Assembly: GCA_015233295.1 (NCBI GenBank)
Contig: JADFYC010000029.1
Coordinates: 1 to 17,396, forward strand
Length of the DNA stretch: 17,396 nucleotides
Direction: 5' to 3'
Origin: Deltaproteobacteria bacterium
GTDB taxonomy: Bacteria > Desulfobacterota > JADFXK01
Made by a program: the position numbers and the translations under genes. The notes below the pieces were generated by a model. That model ran no database searches. It saw nothing but the letters and a program-made list of their open reading frames with translations, and was not told where the DNA came from. Numbering within the stretch: the stretch's first letter is position 1; each line of letters begins with the position of its first letter. Shown piece by piece: positions 6,469-14,796 of this stretch.

Positions 6469-9048
6469 AACCGATTCAAGTTGATTTTTCCCAATAGGTT
6501 TAGACACATAATCATCCATCCCATTTTCGAGAAGGGCTTCTTTGTCTCCGGCCATAGCCATGGCAGTCATGGCCACAATGGGAATATCCGTTCTATAAGA
6601 GTTGGACGTGTCGCTCCTTATTCTTCTGGTCGCTTCCACCCCGTCCATTACCGGCATCTGAACGTCCATGAAGACCAGGTCAAACCTCTCTTTTTCCAAT
6701 TCAGCGATAGCTTTCCGGCCGTTTTCAACCACCGTGACTTGGTGTCCCAGCTTCTCCAACATTTTCCTGGCCAACAGTTGATTGATCGGATTGTCCTCGG
6801 CTAATAAAATGCGAAGGGCGGCGGGGACGGCGTCAAGAAGAGTTTCTCCCTTTATACTTTTCTCGTTTTGAGCTAGCTGAACTAATTTGAATTTTAAAGA
6901 GAAGCTAAAGGTGGACCCGACACCGACCCGGCTTTCGACGGAGACGCTTCCGTTCATCAATTTAACAATCTTTTTGACTATACTTAAACCCAGACCGGTT
7001 CCTTCATGTTGCCTGGTGTGCGTCCCATCCAGTTGGGTGAACGTTTCGAAAACGTATTCTACTTTTTCCGGGGGTATGCCTGCGCCGGTGTCTTGAACTG
7101 AAAATCGCAATAGGACCTCAGTCTCTCCCGTTTCCTCCGGTTGTACCGTTAATCGTACTTCGCCGTCCGCGGTGAATTTTATGGCGTTCCCAATCAGGTT
7201 AAAGAGTACTTGCCTGAGGCGGGCACTGTCGCCGATGATCCGGCGGGGGACCCGGCCAATGATCCCATAATGAAGATTAATTCCTTTTTTTTGGGCTTGA
7301 TTTGAAAATATCTTCTGCAAGGAGTTCAGCAGGTGGTGTAAATCAAACGCTTCTTCTTTAATTTCCAGCATCCCGGCCTCAATCTTAGAGAAGTCGAGGA
7401 TGTCGTTGATCACGGTCAGCAAGCTATTGCCTGAGTTAATGGCAACCTCTACATATTCTTTTTGTTCTTCTTCTAGATAAGTGGTCTCCAGCAATTGGAG
7501 CATGCCCAGGACGCCGTTAAGGGGGGTGCGAATCTCATGACTCATGTTGGCCAGGAACTCACTCTTGGCTCGATTCGCCGATTCGGCTTCCTTTCTGGCC
7601 TTGACAAGTTCATCTTCCCCTTGTTTGCGTTCCAATTCACTGGCCGCGCGAACGGCCACCAGTTTCAGCATCGATTCCGCCAGTTGGGGGTTCGCCAGAG
7701 GTTGCCGCCCGATAACGGCGATCAGACCGATTGGTTGTCCTTGGGAATTCCAGAGGGTGGTTCCGACATAGCTCTCGGCGAGCATTTCCTGAAGCACAAC
7801 ATCATTTGGAAACAAGTGGCGCACATCAGTGGGGAAGCAGCAAATCTGCCTTCCCACGACATCGCCGCATGGGGTATCTTTTAGTCTATACACAACGTTA
7901 TCTTCGAAATAACCATCGAAATAAACGGCCACCGTCTGGGCCTCCAGCAAGTCCCCGGCCAGACGGTCGATGCAGACATAATCCATTCCCAGGTTCTCGG
8001 CCAGGTAACGAGCCAGCGATTGGAAGAAATCCTCACCCGAGGCCATCCAGCCACACTGTGCCAGGAACATTTGGGCATCCTCGATTCGCTTGCGCTCGGT
8101 GATGTCCCGGTAAATCCCCATAACCGTGTTTTCATCCACCCGGTTGGCACTTATATCCAGGATCAGATATCGGCCGTCTTTCCGCCTCATCCTCCGCTCA
8201 ATACGCAAAGGAACTTCTGGAGTCATTTGATATAAATTTAATGGAATGGCGGCTAAGTCAGCGGGGTGAATGTAGTCCGCGATTTTCGTCCCAAATAGTT
8301 CTTCCTGAGAATAACCCAGAATCTCAAGCAATTTTGGATTGCCATTGGTTATGACGCCCTCCATATCCACCAGAATTATGGCGTCGAAGGCCCGCTCAAA
8401 AATTAACCGAAATCTACGATTAATTTGCCTTTGTTGTTCTTCCATCTGCCTGGCCTCGGTGATGTCGATGACAACTCCGAGGTAGCGGATTGATTTACCA
8501 TCGGCATCAGGCACCGGTTTTCCGCGTGACATTAACCTGCGTTCCTTGCCGTCGCTGTGCCGAACCCGCCACTCCGCGATCAGATCGGTCCGGTTAGCCG
8601 CCGCCACCTGCACCACCTGTTCTGTCTTCCATCGATCATCTGGATGTACCGTTTGCAACCACGCCTCGTAAGATGGTTTAATGCTGTTTGGTTCCAGCCC
8701 ATACAACTTCCACAATTCCTCTGACCAGAAGTTCTCGTTGGTTAGCGGGTCCCACTCCCAGGTACCGGCATTCGCGGCATCCAGGGCCAGGCGTAAACGC
8801 TCTTCACTACGGCTTAGCGATTTTTCAGCCTGTTGGAGCGCACTCAACTGATTCTGTAAGACCAGAGTCTGTTCGGAAACACGACTCTCCAATTTACCTG
8901 TGCGTAAAACGACCTTACCGGTCAAAGGCCGGAGTAAGAACAGCATGCCCAATGCGCCTACGATAAGCAAAATAGCCAGGGCAGAAGCGGTCTTTATCAA
9001 TTGCCCATGAATATGGCCATACAACTCTATTTCATCCATTTTGATCAC
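6433..9048 (-). CDS. Hybrid histidine kinase, C-terminal part after an in-frame stop
   Basis: This is the cytoplasmic signalling part of a sensor kinase. Numbered from GTG 9048: transmembrane helix 18-39, linker and coiled coil to about 85, PAS (about 85-200, with WEWDPLTNENFWSEELWKLYG and HPDDR), PAS (about 210-320), GAF (about 325-475), HisKA with H504 in NMSHEIRTPLNG, HATPase with NLIGNAIKFT (617-626), DTGAGI (653-658) and GTGLGLSIV (683-691), then a receiver domain with acidic pair ED751-752, phosphoacceptor D795 in MDVQMPVMDG, and K850. The frame is open further upstream to 9078 and adds GPISGAAWGL, a typical end of a Cache-type sensor domain; the only break from the upstream frame is TAA 9079-9081. 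GTG 9048 has no ribosome binding site and would discard the end of the sensor domain, so the two parts belong to one gene of about 1150 codons. The last 36 bases are duplicated at 636-671. Confidence 0.85.
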   Translation of the reverse strand: MIKMDEIELYGHIHGQLIKTASALAILLIVGALGMLFLLRPLTGKVVLRTGKLESRVSEQTLVLQNQLSALQQAEKSLSRSEERLRLALDAANAGTWEWDPLTNENFWSEELWKLYGLEPNSIKPSYEAWLQTVHPDDRWKTEQVVQVAAANRTDLIAEWRVRHSDGKERRLMSRGKPVPDADGKSIRYLGVVIDITEARQMEEQQRQINRRFRLIFERAFDAIILVDMEGVITNGNPKLLEILGYSQEELFGTKIADYIHPADLAAIPLNLYQMTPEVPLRIERRMRRKDGRYLILDISANRVDENTVMGIYRDITERKRIEDAQMFLAQCGWMASGEDFFQSLARYLAENLGMDYVCIDRLAGDLLEAQTVAVYFDGYFEDNVVYRLKDTPCGDVVGRQICCFPTDVRHLFPNDVVLQEMLAESYVGTTLWNSQGQPIGLIAVIGRQPLANPQLAESMLKLVAVRAASELERKQGEDELVKARKEAESANRAKSEFLANMSHEIRTPLNGVLGMLQLLETTYLEEEQKEYVEVAINSGNSLLTVINDILDFSKIEAGMLEIKEEAFDLHHLLNSLQKIFSNQAQKKGINLHYGIIGRVPRRIIGDSARLRQVLFNLIGNAIKFTADGEVRLTVQPEETGETEVLLRFSVQDTGAGIPPEKVEYVFETFTQLDGTHTRQHEGTGLGLSIVKKIVKLMNGSVSVESRVGVGSTFSFSLKFKLVQLAQNEKSIKGETLLDAVPAALRILLAEDNPINQLLARKMLEKLGHQVTVVENGRKAIAELEKERFDLVFMDVQMPVMDGVEATRRIRSDTSNSYRTDIPIVAMTAMAMAGDKEALLENGMDDYVSKPIGKNQLESVIARVLKKRYNF

Positions 9049-9078
9049 TAAGCCCCAGGCTGCGCCGGAAATGGGGCC

Positions 9079-9081
9079 TTA
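9079..9081 (-). other. In-frame TAA interrupting the hybrid kinase gene
   Basis: Reading on the minus strand gives Pro-Tyr-Leu-Met-Ala-stop-Gly-Pro-Ile-Ser-Gly-Ala-Ala-Trp-Gly-Leu-Val-Ile-Lys. The residues after the stop match the conserved end of periplasmic sensor domains (Trp-Gly-Leu-Val). One base change (for example from CAA, AAA or GAA) explains it. The duplicated copy (1-433) does not reach this codon, so it cannot serve as a check. Confidence 0.85.
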
Positions 9082-9885
9082 TGCCATTAGATACGGTATC
9101 TCTGATGAAGGGGTGGATAATATGCCTGATTCTTGTCGTAATGATTTCTCCAGCGCCAGATTAAGTGAAGATTCATTGTCGGCACTCTCGCCCATGCCGG
9201 CCGGCCCTAGTCGCCTGGGAAAAATCGGTACCATTCGTTTTCCTTGATTCATTCCCAGAACTATCTCTCCGGTTTCTCCAAGTCCGGTCCGATCAAGGAC
9301 AATCTGCTTCAACTTGTCGATTTTGAAAAGGACAACGTCACTCCCTTCCTGTCTTGAGGAGTCGAGACCGATCGACGTTTTCACGACAAGAAACAACTTT
9401 CGGTCGATCAAGATCGGACCATGAATTATTGGCTCCGGCAAACTTTGGGGAAGCGACGTCCATGCCTTTTCGGGAATAGTGATGCCAGACCGGATGATTG
9501 GCCGTCCTAAGATGTCTAAACGAACCAGGCCGGCGATTTCTTTGGACTGGCGGGTCGCTTCAGTGAGCCTGTCTTTACTAAAATTGATCATCTCTTCCCG
9601 GCTGACCTCTCCCCGGTTATAGGCCTCCAGCTTTTCGCGGAGGACAGACCGGCTGCTGATCTGCTTGTCTATGGCCTTTTGGGATGAAATGCACTCGTTT
9701 ACGGCCAGGGATTTGTCTCGAACAGCGAAAACCAACTGCCGGGCCTTTTCCTGTTTCAGGAGGTGATATAAGGGTGCGACACTCACCGTAGCGACCACAA
9801 TGCCGACAATCAGAGTACCTAATACGGAATAGACCCATATAGCCCTTAAAAGGCGTCCCGAATCAATTTTGTCGGACACATTCAT
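9079..9885 (-). CDS. Hybrid histidine kinase, N-terminal periplasmic sensor part
   Basis: Numbered from ATG 9885, a membrane anchor spans residues 16-44. It is followed by an extracytoplasmic region: a helical stretch (about 45-130) and a probable double Cache/PDC-like fold (about 130-268, with IAGLVRLDILGRPIIRSG and later a TGLGETGEIVLG strand). The ligand cannot be read from sequence. The frame ends at TAA 9079-9081, and the downstream frame continues in phase as the rest of the sensor and the kinase. AAGGAG (9886-9891) touches the ATG directly, so GTG 9879, six bases further, is the better start (266 residues). recO lies 40 bases upstream on the same strand, suggesting cotranscription. On its own this fragment is a membrane-anchored sensor without output. 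Bases 9111-9543 are duplicated in inverted form at 1-433. Confidence 0.8.
   Translation of the reverse strand: MNVSDKIDSGRLLRAIWVYSVLGTLIVGIVVATVSVAPLYHLLKQEKARQLVFAVRDKSLAVNECISSQKAIDKQISSRSVLREKLEAYNRGEVSREEMINFSKDRLTEATRQSKEIAGLVRLDILGRPIIRSGITIPEKAWTSLPQSLPEPIIHGPILIDRKLFLVVKTSIGLDSSRQEGSDVVLFKIDKLKQIVLDRTGLGETGEIVLGMNQGKRMVPIFPRRLGPAGMGESADNESSLNLALEKSLRQESGILSTPSSEIPYLMA
9111..9543 (-). repeat. Inverted repeat, copy B (matches 1-433)
   Basis: This copy lies inside the sensor domain and is continuous with the kinase gene on both sides, so it is the parental copy. Confidence 0.93.
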
Positions 9886-9925
9886 CTCCTTATCATGAGG
9901 ATGACCGTTAGATCAGGACCGATAT

Positions 9926-10678
9926 TCAACGGTCGGGCAAAAACTTAAATGTCTTCAGTTCACGGCCCAGGATCCGGCGAATCATGGAATCGAGTAAATA
10001 GCGGGCTTCCTTCCCGGCCTGGTCAGACAGTTTGAGTTTAGAAAAATCCTGCGGCCCGTTCTTGATGATCCACAGCAGACTCATCAGGGCGCCGGTGCTG
10101 ATGGGCAGCCACATCCCCTCCCCTGACCTACATCCCTGACAATAAAGACACCCTCTATCCACACTAAAGACAAAAGAGCGGGACGGTTCTAGCTTGCGCC
10201 CGCACAGGCGGCAAGACGCGATGTCCGGACAATATCCGGCCAGCTCCAGACTTCGCAACTGAAACATAATCAACGTCTTGCTCAGGTCGGCGCAGTCCTC
10301 CACCGCGGTCAGGGCCTCTAACAACAGCCTGTAACTTTCCCGGCAGGACTCGCCTTCTACCGTCAGGGCTTCGGTTAGCTCCAACATGAAGCTGGCCACG
10401 GTCACTTTATGGTAGCCACCCTGAATCTCGGAAAAAGTTCCGGCCACGTCAAATCCATCCAGCCGGTAGAGATTGTCTGACTTTTTCCCTGGGGCCAGTT
10501 GCATCGAACCATGATACAAGATATTGAGGCCCCCGGGGAAACGCTTCTTACTCCGTCTTGCCCCTTTGGCAATAGCCGGAATCTTGCCCATATCCGGCGT
10601 CAGGATGGTCAGGATCAAATCCGATTCCCCATAAGGAACCGATCTGATGATAATGCCGTCAGTCTTGAATTGATTCAA
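9926..10678 (-). CDS. recO: RecO, DNA repair protein
   Basis: RecO acts with RecF and RecR to load RecA onto SSB-coated single-stranded DNA and can anneal strands. The N-terminal OB fold begins NQFKTDGIIIRSVPYGESDLILTILTPDMGK and continues with the basic stretch AKGARRSKKRFPGGL. The central helical domain follows, with a zinc motif CRLC (156-159) and CLYCQGC (177-183), and a C-terminal helix ending in FLPDR. At 250 residues it is the usual size. The frame is open 22 codons further to TTG 10744, but those residues are not RecO-like; TTG 10678 has AGGA seven bases upstream and places the start right before the conserved FKTDGII. The kinase gene follows after 40 bases. Confidence 0.92.
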   Translation of the reverse strand: MNQFKTDGIIIRSVPYGESDLILTILTPDMGKIPAIAKGARRSKKRFPGGLNILYHGSMQLAPGKKSDNLYRLDGFDVAGTFSEIQGGYHKVTVASFMLELTEALTVEGESCRESYRLLLEALTAVEDCADLSKTLIMFQLRSLELAGYCPDIASCRLCGRKLEPSRSFVFSVDRGCLYCQGCRSGEGMWLPISTGALMSLLWIIKNGPQDFSKLKLSDQAGKEARYLLDSMIRRILGRELKTFKFLPDR

Positions 10679-10744
10679 CAGTATTTCCTGGTGATGAGTT
10701 ATCGGCAAGACCTTCTCTCGACGGCAACTCCACCGCGGCCTCAA

Positions 10745-11260
10745 GAAAAAAGGGTTCCCCCCGGCGTCGTTAAGAAAATTAACGTTCCGAGCCTACTGGT
10801 ATCTACTCCAGAACCAAAGATAACGCAAAGAAAAAAATTCAGTTACCTGCCGGGGCAAATAGTCCTGTCAATTCAGAGGGAAACTCTTGTGACATCGATG
10901 CTGAGAAGGGTCCTGACCACAAAAATTACGCCATCAATAGTCGCCGAAGGAGAAACTTTGTTGACCAATCTCATGCAATTCTGGTAATAATGCTGGCAAT
11001 CGCCGGATAAAACAATCGGAAGCAATCAACCCTCAGCACTTGGATTTCAACCAAAACAATATGTTAGGAGATTTTCTCTCTGGCCGAGAGTATCGGGCCG
11101 GGGCGATTAACTAACAGTTATTACTTTATTTGTTGGCCGCTGAAAGGTGATCGCCAACCCTTTACAAACAATCTGACGAGAATCAACTAGTAGCTACTGG
11201 CCGGCTGCGGGGAAAACACCCGGACGGCAAAAATATCTCTTAACAGGAGGAGTATTGACT
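10745..11260. other. Intergenic region between divergent recO and usp
   Basis: About 510 bases carry no gene I can support. A plus-strand frame that starts inside recO (10499) runs to 10987, but it looks like a shadow. Visible items are the hairpin CGTTAA-GAAAA-TTAACG at 10768-10784, a short inverted repeat TAACT-AAC-AGTTA at about 11108-11120, and a 10-base palindrome AGTAGCTACT at 11189-11198. Promoters for both recO and usp must lie here, but no strong pair of hexamers stands out. Confidence 0.5.
10768..10784. promoter_or_regulatory. Perfect inverted repeat upstream of recO
   Basis: CGTTAA and TTAACG flank GAAAA, giving a six-base-pair stem or a dyad of 17 bases. It is 90 bases before the recO start. 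It could be an operator or a leader hairpin; without T run it is not a terminator. Confidence 0.3.
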
Positions 11261-12214
11261 ATGGATCAGAGGAATATATTGGTGGCCGTCGACGGCTCGG
11301 AGCAGTCCTTTGAGATCGTTCGTTATGTCGGGCAATTACTGCCCACCGGCCGGACGAAGTTGACTATCCTGCACATCCAGGATCAGATCCCCGAAAGCTA
11401 CTGGGATTTAGAAGATAACCCCAAGGTCCATAACAAAGTAGTCGGGATTCGTATCTGGGAATCACATCAAACCAAAATGATGGAAGATTTCATGGAGAAG
11501 GCGCGACAGACCTTAAAGGACATGGGGCACCCGGGAGACGCCGTCTCGACCCAGATTAGAAAGAGACAAGTCGGGGTGGCCCGGGACATCGTCGCGGAAG
11601 TCAAGAATGGGTATCAAGCCCTGGTCGTAGGGCGTCAAGGACTCAGTAGACTAAAAGATTTGATCATGGGCAGTATCGCCAACAAGCTGGTCAACCGGCT
11701 GGTTAACGTCCCGCTGTGGGTCGTGGGCGGAACTCCGTCCCCAGAAAAAGTCCTGGTGACCACCGGCGGGTCCGAGAGAATCATGCGCAATTTTAACTAC
11801 GTCATCGACATTTTTGGCGCGAAACACCCAGACATCCTGGTCTTCCACGCCATCCGGGGATTAAAGTCTTTTAATTCCTACACCGGACCATCCATGAGCA
11901 CCGAGGATGCCGACTGGTTGAAGGAAGTAAATGCCGAATTCCTGAAATCCAAGCTGGAAATCGAGGCCGCCATCCACAAAGGGATCCAGGATATGGAATC
12001 CCGAGGGGCCGACAAGACCAGAATCAAAACTAAAATCGTCTTAGAAGTGCAAAGCCGGGCCGAAGCCATCGTCGATGAGGCCAAAAACAACGGCTTCGGG
12101 ACCATTGTCACCGGGCGAAAAAGTCTGTCTAAGTTGGAAGAATTGTTTGTGGGTCGGGTGAGCAGCAAGATTATTCAGATGGCCAAGGAGCAAGCCGTTT
12201 GGGTGGTCAATTGA
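11261..12214 (+). CDS. Tandem-domain universal stress protein
   Basis: Two UspA-fold domains in one chain, 317 residues from ATG 11261. Domain 1 (about 3-160) starts NILVAVDGS and holds the nucleotide motif G-x2-G-x9-G-S as GRQGLSRLKDLIMGS (124-138), so it should bind ATP. Domain 2 (about 163-317) has the equivalent GRKSLSKLEELFVGR (285-299): the second Gly and the Ser are replaced by Ser and Arg, so its ATP binding is doubtful. A TTG at 11255 is in frame, but AGGAGGAG (11245-11252) is eight bases from ATG 11261 and too close to the TTG. It probably acts in the cytoplasm as a stress or energy-state protein. Its specific role is unknown. The next gene, a cytoplasmic sensor kinase, lies 317 bases downstream on the same strand. 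Confidence 0.9.
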   Translation: MDQRNILVAVDGSEQSFEIVRYVGQLLPTGRTKLTILHIQDQIPESYWDLEDNPKVHNKVVGIRIWESHQTKMMEDFMEKARQTLKDMGHPGDAVSTQIRKRQVGVARDIVAEVKNGYQALVVGRQGLSRLKDLIMGSIANKLVNRLVNVPLWVVGGTPSPEKVLVTTGGSERIMRNFNYVIDIFGAKHPDILVFHAIRGLKSFNSYTGPSMSTEDADWLKEVNAEFLKSKLEIEAAIHKGIQDMESRGADKTRIKTKIVLEVQSRAEAIVDEAKNNGFGTIVTGRKSLSKLEELFVGRVSSKIIQMAKEQAVWVVN

Positions 12215-12531
12215 TCTGATTGGTGGCGCCGGTGACCTTGGGTTGCCGGCGCTTCAACTTTAGGCCGGACGAGGCTTTTTTTCGCTTGGCCGAACCGGAT
12301 GGCTTTCAATTCGGGCCTGGTGCCCCCGGAGAGTCGATGCGAGGCGTTAACGGTTTGATTCTTCAGCTAATTACATATAAAAACGATAAACAAAATATGG
12401 AACCATAGATTTCGTCATCAGCAGAATCTATCCCTCGAACGGTTATTGTTGTCCCTTTTCGACCTGTTACCCAGGGTGGCGCTTTGCTAAAGGGTCAATT
12501 GTAACCGTTCAAAGTATAAAAGAGACCGGGA
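12215..12531. other. Intergenic region between usp and GAF kinase
   Basis: Holds the hairpin at 12226-12252 and a second inverted repeat ATAGATT/AATCTAT (12405-12411 with 12425-12431) in an AT-rich stretch about 100 bases before the kinase start. A 62-codon frame at 12220-12408 has no ribosome binding site and no recognisable features. The AT-rich part near 12370-12410 is the likely promoter area for the kinase gene. Confidence 0.4.
12226..12252 (+). terminator. Hairpin after usp, possible terminator
   Basis: GCGCCGG (12226-12232) pairs perfectly with CCGGCGC (12246-12252), loop 13 bases, 12 bases after the usp stop. No clear T run follows directly, so factor-independent termination is uncertain. 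Confidence 0.4.
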
Positions 12532-13782
12532 ATGACCGTCACAGGAAAACACATCTCAGTTGAATTCAACGAATCAGCATTACGGGAAAGAAACAGAGAA
12601 TTAGCCGTTCTGCTGGAGATGAGTAATTTCCTGTCCGGCACTTATAGTCAGAAAGAACTACTCGAAGGGGCCCTGTCTCTAGTCATGGCCAACTTCGAAT
12701 TCCAGGCGGGCAGAATCTATCTCAAGGAGGAAAACCAAGAATATCTACGACTGGCCGCTTATCAGGGGCTGGAACCGGTGGGGTTGGAGATAGTTAAAAT
12801 CGGCGAAGGATTTACTGGTAAATCGGCCGAAACCAAATCTTTCCTGGCTCAGCCGGTGACTGACCTAAAAAACAAGGAAAGGGCCAGGCTGTTACAGAGC
12901 AAAGGATTTCTGGCCGTGGTCTGTGTCCCGATGATCGTAGGGGAAGAAGTCGTCGGGGTGATGAACCTGACCTCGAAGAAAGTGGTGGCTATAGATCAAA
13001 ACCAGATTGACTTGTTGATTACGCTGGCTAACGCCATTGCCATTAATGCCGACCGGATCAGGCTTTACGAAAACCTCCAAAAAAAAATCCAGGAACTGGA
13101 GGAGAAAAACGCCACCCTCAAGTTCTTTTCCTATTCCATTTCCCACGATCTCAAGAACCCGGCCATATCCATCTATGGCTTGACCAGCCGATTGTGCCGG
13201 CTTTATAAGTCGCAACTCGATGATAAAGGGCAAACATACTGCAATCTAATCTTATCCCTGTCCGAACAAATAATTGCCCTGCTAGACGAGATGAACGCCT
13301 ACATCAAGGCCAAAGAATCCCCACTAGCTTTAGAGAAAGTGGAGACTAAAGATGTTATCGAAGCGGTGAGAGAGGAGTTCGCCCCATCACTGGAAAAACG
13401 AGGCATTAAGTTAACCGTGTCCGACCTTCTCCCCAGGATTTCGGCCGATAAACTATCTCTCACCCGCATTTTCAGAAATTTTGTGGATAACTCTTTGAAA
13501 TACGGCGGCACATGTCTCACTGAAATTCAAATCACGTACCAGGAAGACCGCGATTACCATGTATTTTCCATCAGCGATAATGGGGTGGGCATTTCCGCCG
13601 CGGCCCAAGAAAAAATCTGCGAACCTTTCCAACGTAACGAAACGTCAAGAGGCATCGATGGAATCGGATTGGGGCTGGCCATTGTAAAGGAACTGACCCG
13701 ACGACACGGCGGCACCGTCTCGGTCGACTCGGAACCGGGAAAAGGCGTGAGCTTTTCCATCACCATTGCCAAATCAATCTAA
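12532..13782 (+). CDS. Soluble GAF-domain sensor histidine kinase
   Basis: A 416-residue cytoplasmic kinase without membrane segment or receiver domain. A GAF domain (about 24-178) is followed by a coiled coil (176-198), then a phosphoacceptor domain with H205 in SISHDLKNP. The ATPase domain has the N box NFVDNSLKYGG (316-326), G1 DNGVGI (349-354) and G2 GIGLGLAIV (377-385). All catalytic motifs are intact. SHDLKNP is the variant common in GAF and phytochrome-type kinases. ATG 12532 has only a weak purine stretch before it. No response regulator gene is adjacent, so its partner is elsewhere. A TauE/SafE permease follows after 49 bases on the same strand and could share the transcript. Confidence 0.88.
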   Translation: MTVTGKHISVEFNESALRERNRELAVLLEMSNFLSGTYSQKELLEGALSLVMANFEFQAGRIYLKEENQEYLRLAAYQGLEPVGLEIVKIGEGFTGKSAETKSFLAQPVTDLKNKERARLLQSKGFLAVVCVPMIVGEEVVGVMNLTSKKVVAIDQNQIDLLITLANAIAINADRIRLYENLQKKIQELEEKNATLKFFSYSISHDLKNPAISIYGLTSRLCRLYKSQLDDKGQTYCNLILSLSEQIIALLDEMNAYIKAKESPLALEKVETKDVIEAVREEFAPSLEKRGIKLTVSDLLPRISADKLSLTRIFRNFVDNSLKYGGTCLTEIQITYQEDRDYHVFSISDNGVGISAAAQEKICEPFQRNETSRGIDGIGLGLAIVKELTRRHGGTVSVDSEPGKGVSFSITIAKSI

Positions 13783-13831
13783 AACTCCGCGCCAATTCAC
13801 CTCTGTTGACGCCATCTTAACGGTATAACTC

Positions 13832-14623
13832 ATGTTCTGGATAGGCTATATAATTATCGGGGCCGTGGCCGGCGTACTGGCCGGGTTACTTGGCGTGGGC
13901 GGTGGTTTGGTCATAGTGCCCGCCTTGACTTTCATTCTGGCCGCGCAGCACCTCCCGCCCAATCACATCATGCAATTAGCCCTGGGCACGTCCCTGGCCA
14001 CCATCATGTTCACTTCTATTTCAAGCCTCAAGTCCCATCACGACCACGGTGCGGTGAACTGGTTTGTGGTCCGGACCATTACCCCGGGAATCCTCACCGG
14101 GACGTTCCTGGGCGCCTGGGTGGCAGCCCAATTGTCCACCCGTTTCCTCACAGGATTTTTTATCGTTTTCATATTTTATGTGGCTGTTCAGATGCTCTTG
14201 AACATCAAACCTAAGCCCACCCGGACACTGCCGGGACGGGGCGGCATGTTTGGTGTCGGAAACATCATCGGCGTGGTCTCCAGTCTGGTCGGCATCGGGG
14301 GCGGGAGCTTATCCGTACCCTTCATGGCCTGGTGCAACATCCCCGTCCACCACGCCATCGGCACTTCCGCAGCCATCGGTTTTCCCATTGCCCTGGCCGG
14401 GACGGCGGGATACATAACCAGCGGCCTGGTGGTCCATGATCTACCCTCCGGAAGCCTGGGATTCATCTACCTCCCGGCTCTGGCCGGTATCGCGGTGATC
14501 AGCATCCTCACCGCCCCGTTGGGAGCCAGGCTGGCTCATCGCTTGCCGGTGTCCATGTTAAAAAAGATATTTGCATTTTTTCTCATCGGAATAGGCACCA
14601 AGATGCTCTCCGGACTCTTTTAG
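13832..14623 (+). CDS. TauE/SafE family membrane transporter
   Basis: A 263-residue polytopic membrane protein of the TauE/SafE (DUF81) family, many of whose members are proposed to export sulfite, sulfoacetate or related organosulfur anions. The two internal repeats each start with a Gly-rich signature: GLLGVGGGLVIVP (18-30) and SLVGIGGGSLSVP (151-163). HxxxLGTS-type motifs follow in each half (MQLALGTSLA 47-56, HHAIGTSAAIGFP 173-185). About seven to eight membrane helices can be drawn. The substrate cannot be read from sequence; sulfite export would fit a sulfur-metabolising host, which is inference. No clear ribosome binding site precedes ATG 13832. Confidence 0.87.
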   Translation: MFWIGYIIIGAVAGVLAGLLGVGGGLVIVPALTFILAAQHLPPNHIMQLALGTSLATIMFTSISSLKSHHDHGAVNWFVVRTITPGILTGTFLGAWVAAQLSTRFLTGFFIVFIFYVAVQMLLNIKPKPTRTLPGRGGMFGVGNIIGVVSSLVGIGGGSLSVPFMAWCNIPVHHAIGTSAAIGFPIALAGTAGYITSGLVVHDLPSGSLGFIYLPALAGIAVISILTAPLGARLAHRLPVSMLKKIFAFFLIGIGTKMLSGLF

Positions 14624-14796
14624 TTACGCTGCTTCCGATAGTCACGCCGCATTCCGACATTTCGTAAAAATTACACCGCAAAGGACGTAGCTGCCCCTAA
14701 CGGATATGGCGATCTTGACACTGTCATACCGGGCTATACCTCGGCCGGTCATAATCTCCTTTCCTTTGCGGCGAAACTCTTCCAACATCTGGCAGG

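Noticed and set aside
1..9543. Composite transposon or invertible switch bounded by the 433-bp inverted repeats
   Set aside because: No transposase or recombinase gene, no terminal inverted repeats and no target duplication; the breakpoints cut genes at microhomologies instead.
10499..10987. 162-codon plus-strand frame between recO and usp
   Set aside because: Its first third is antisense to well-supported recO and no domain or ribosome binding site is visible in the rest.
12220..12408. 62-codon frame after usp
   Set aside because: It starts on the hairpin after usp, has no ribosome binding site and no recognisable composition.
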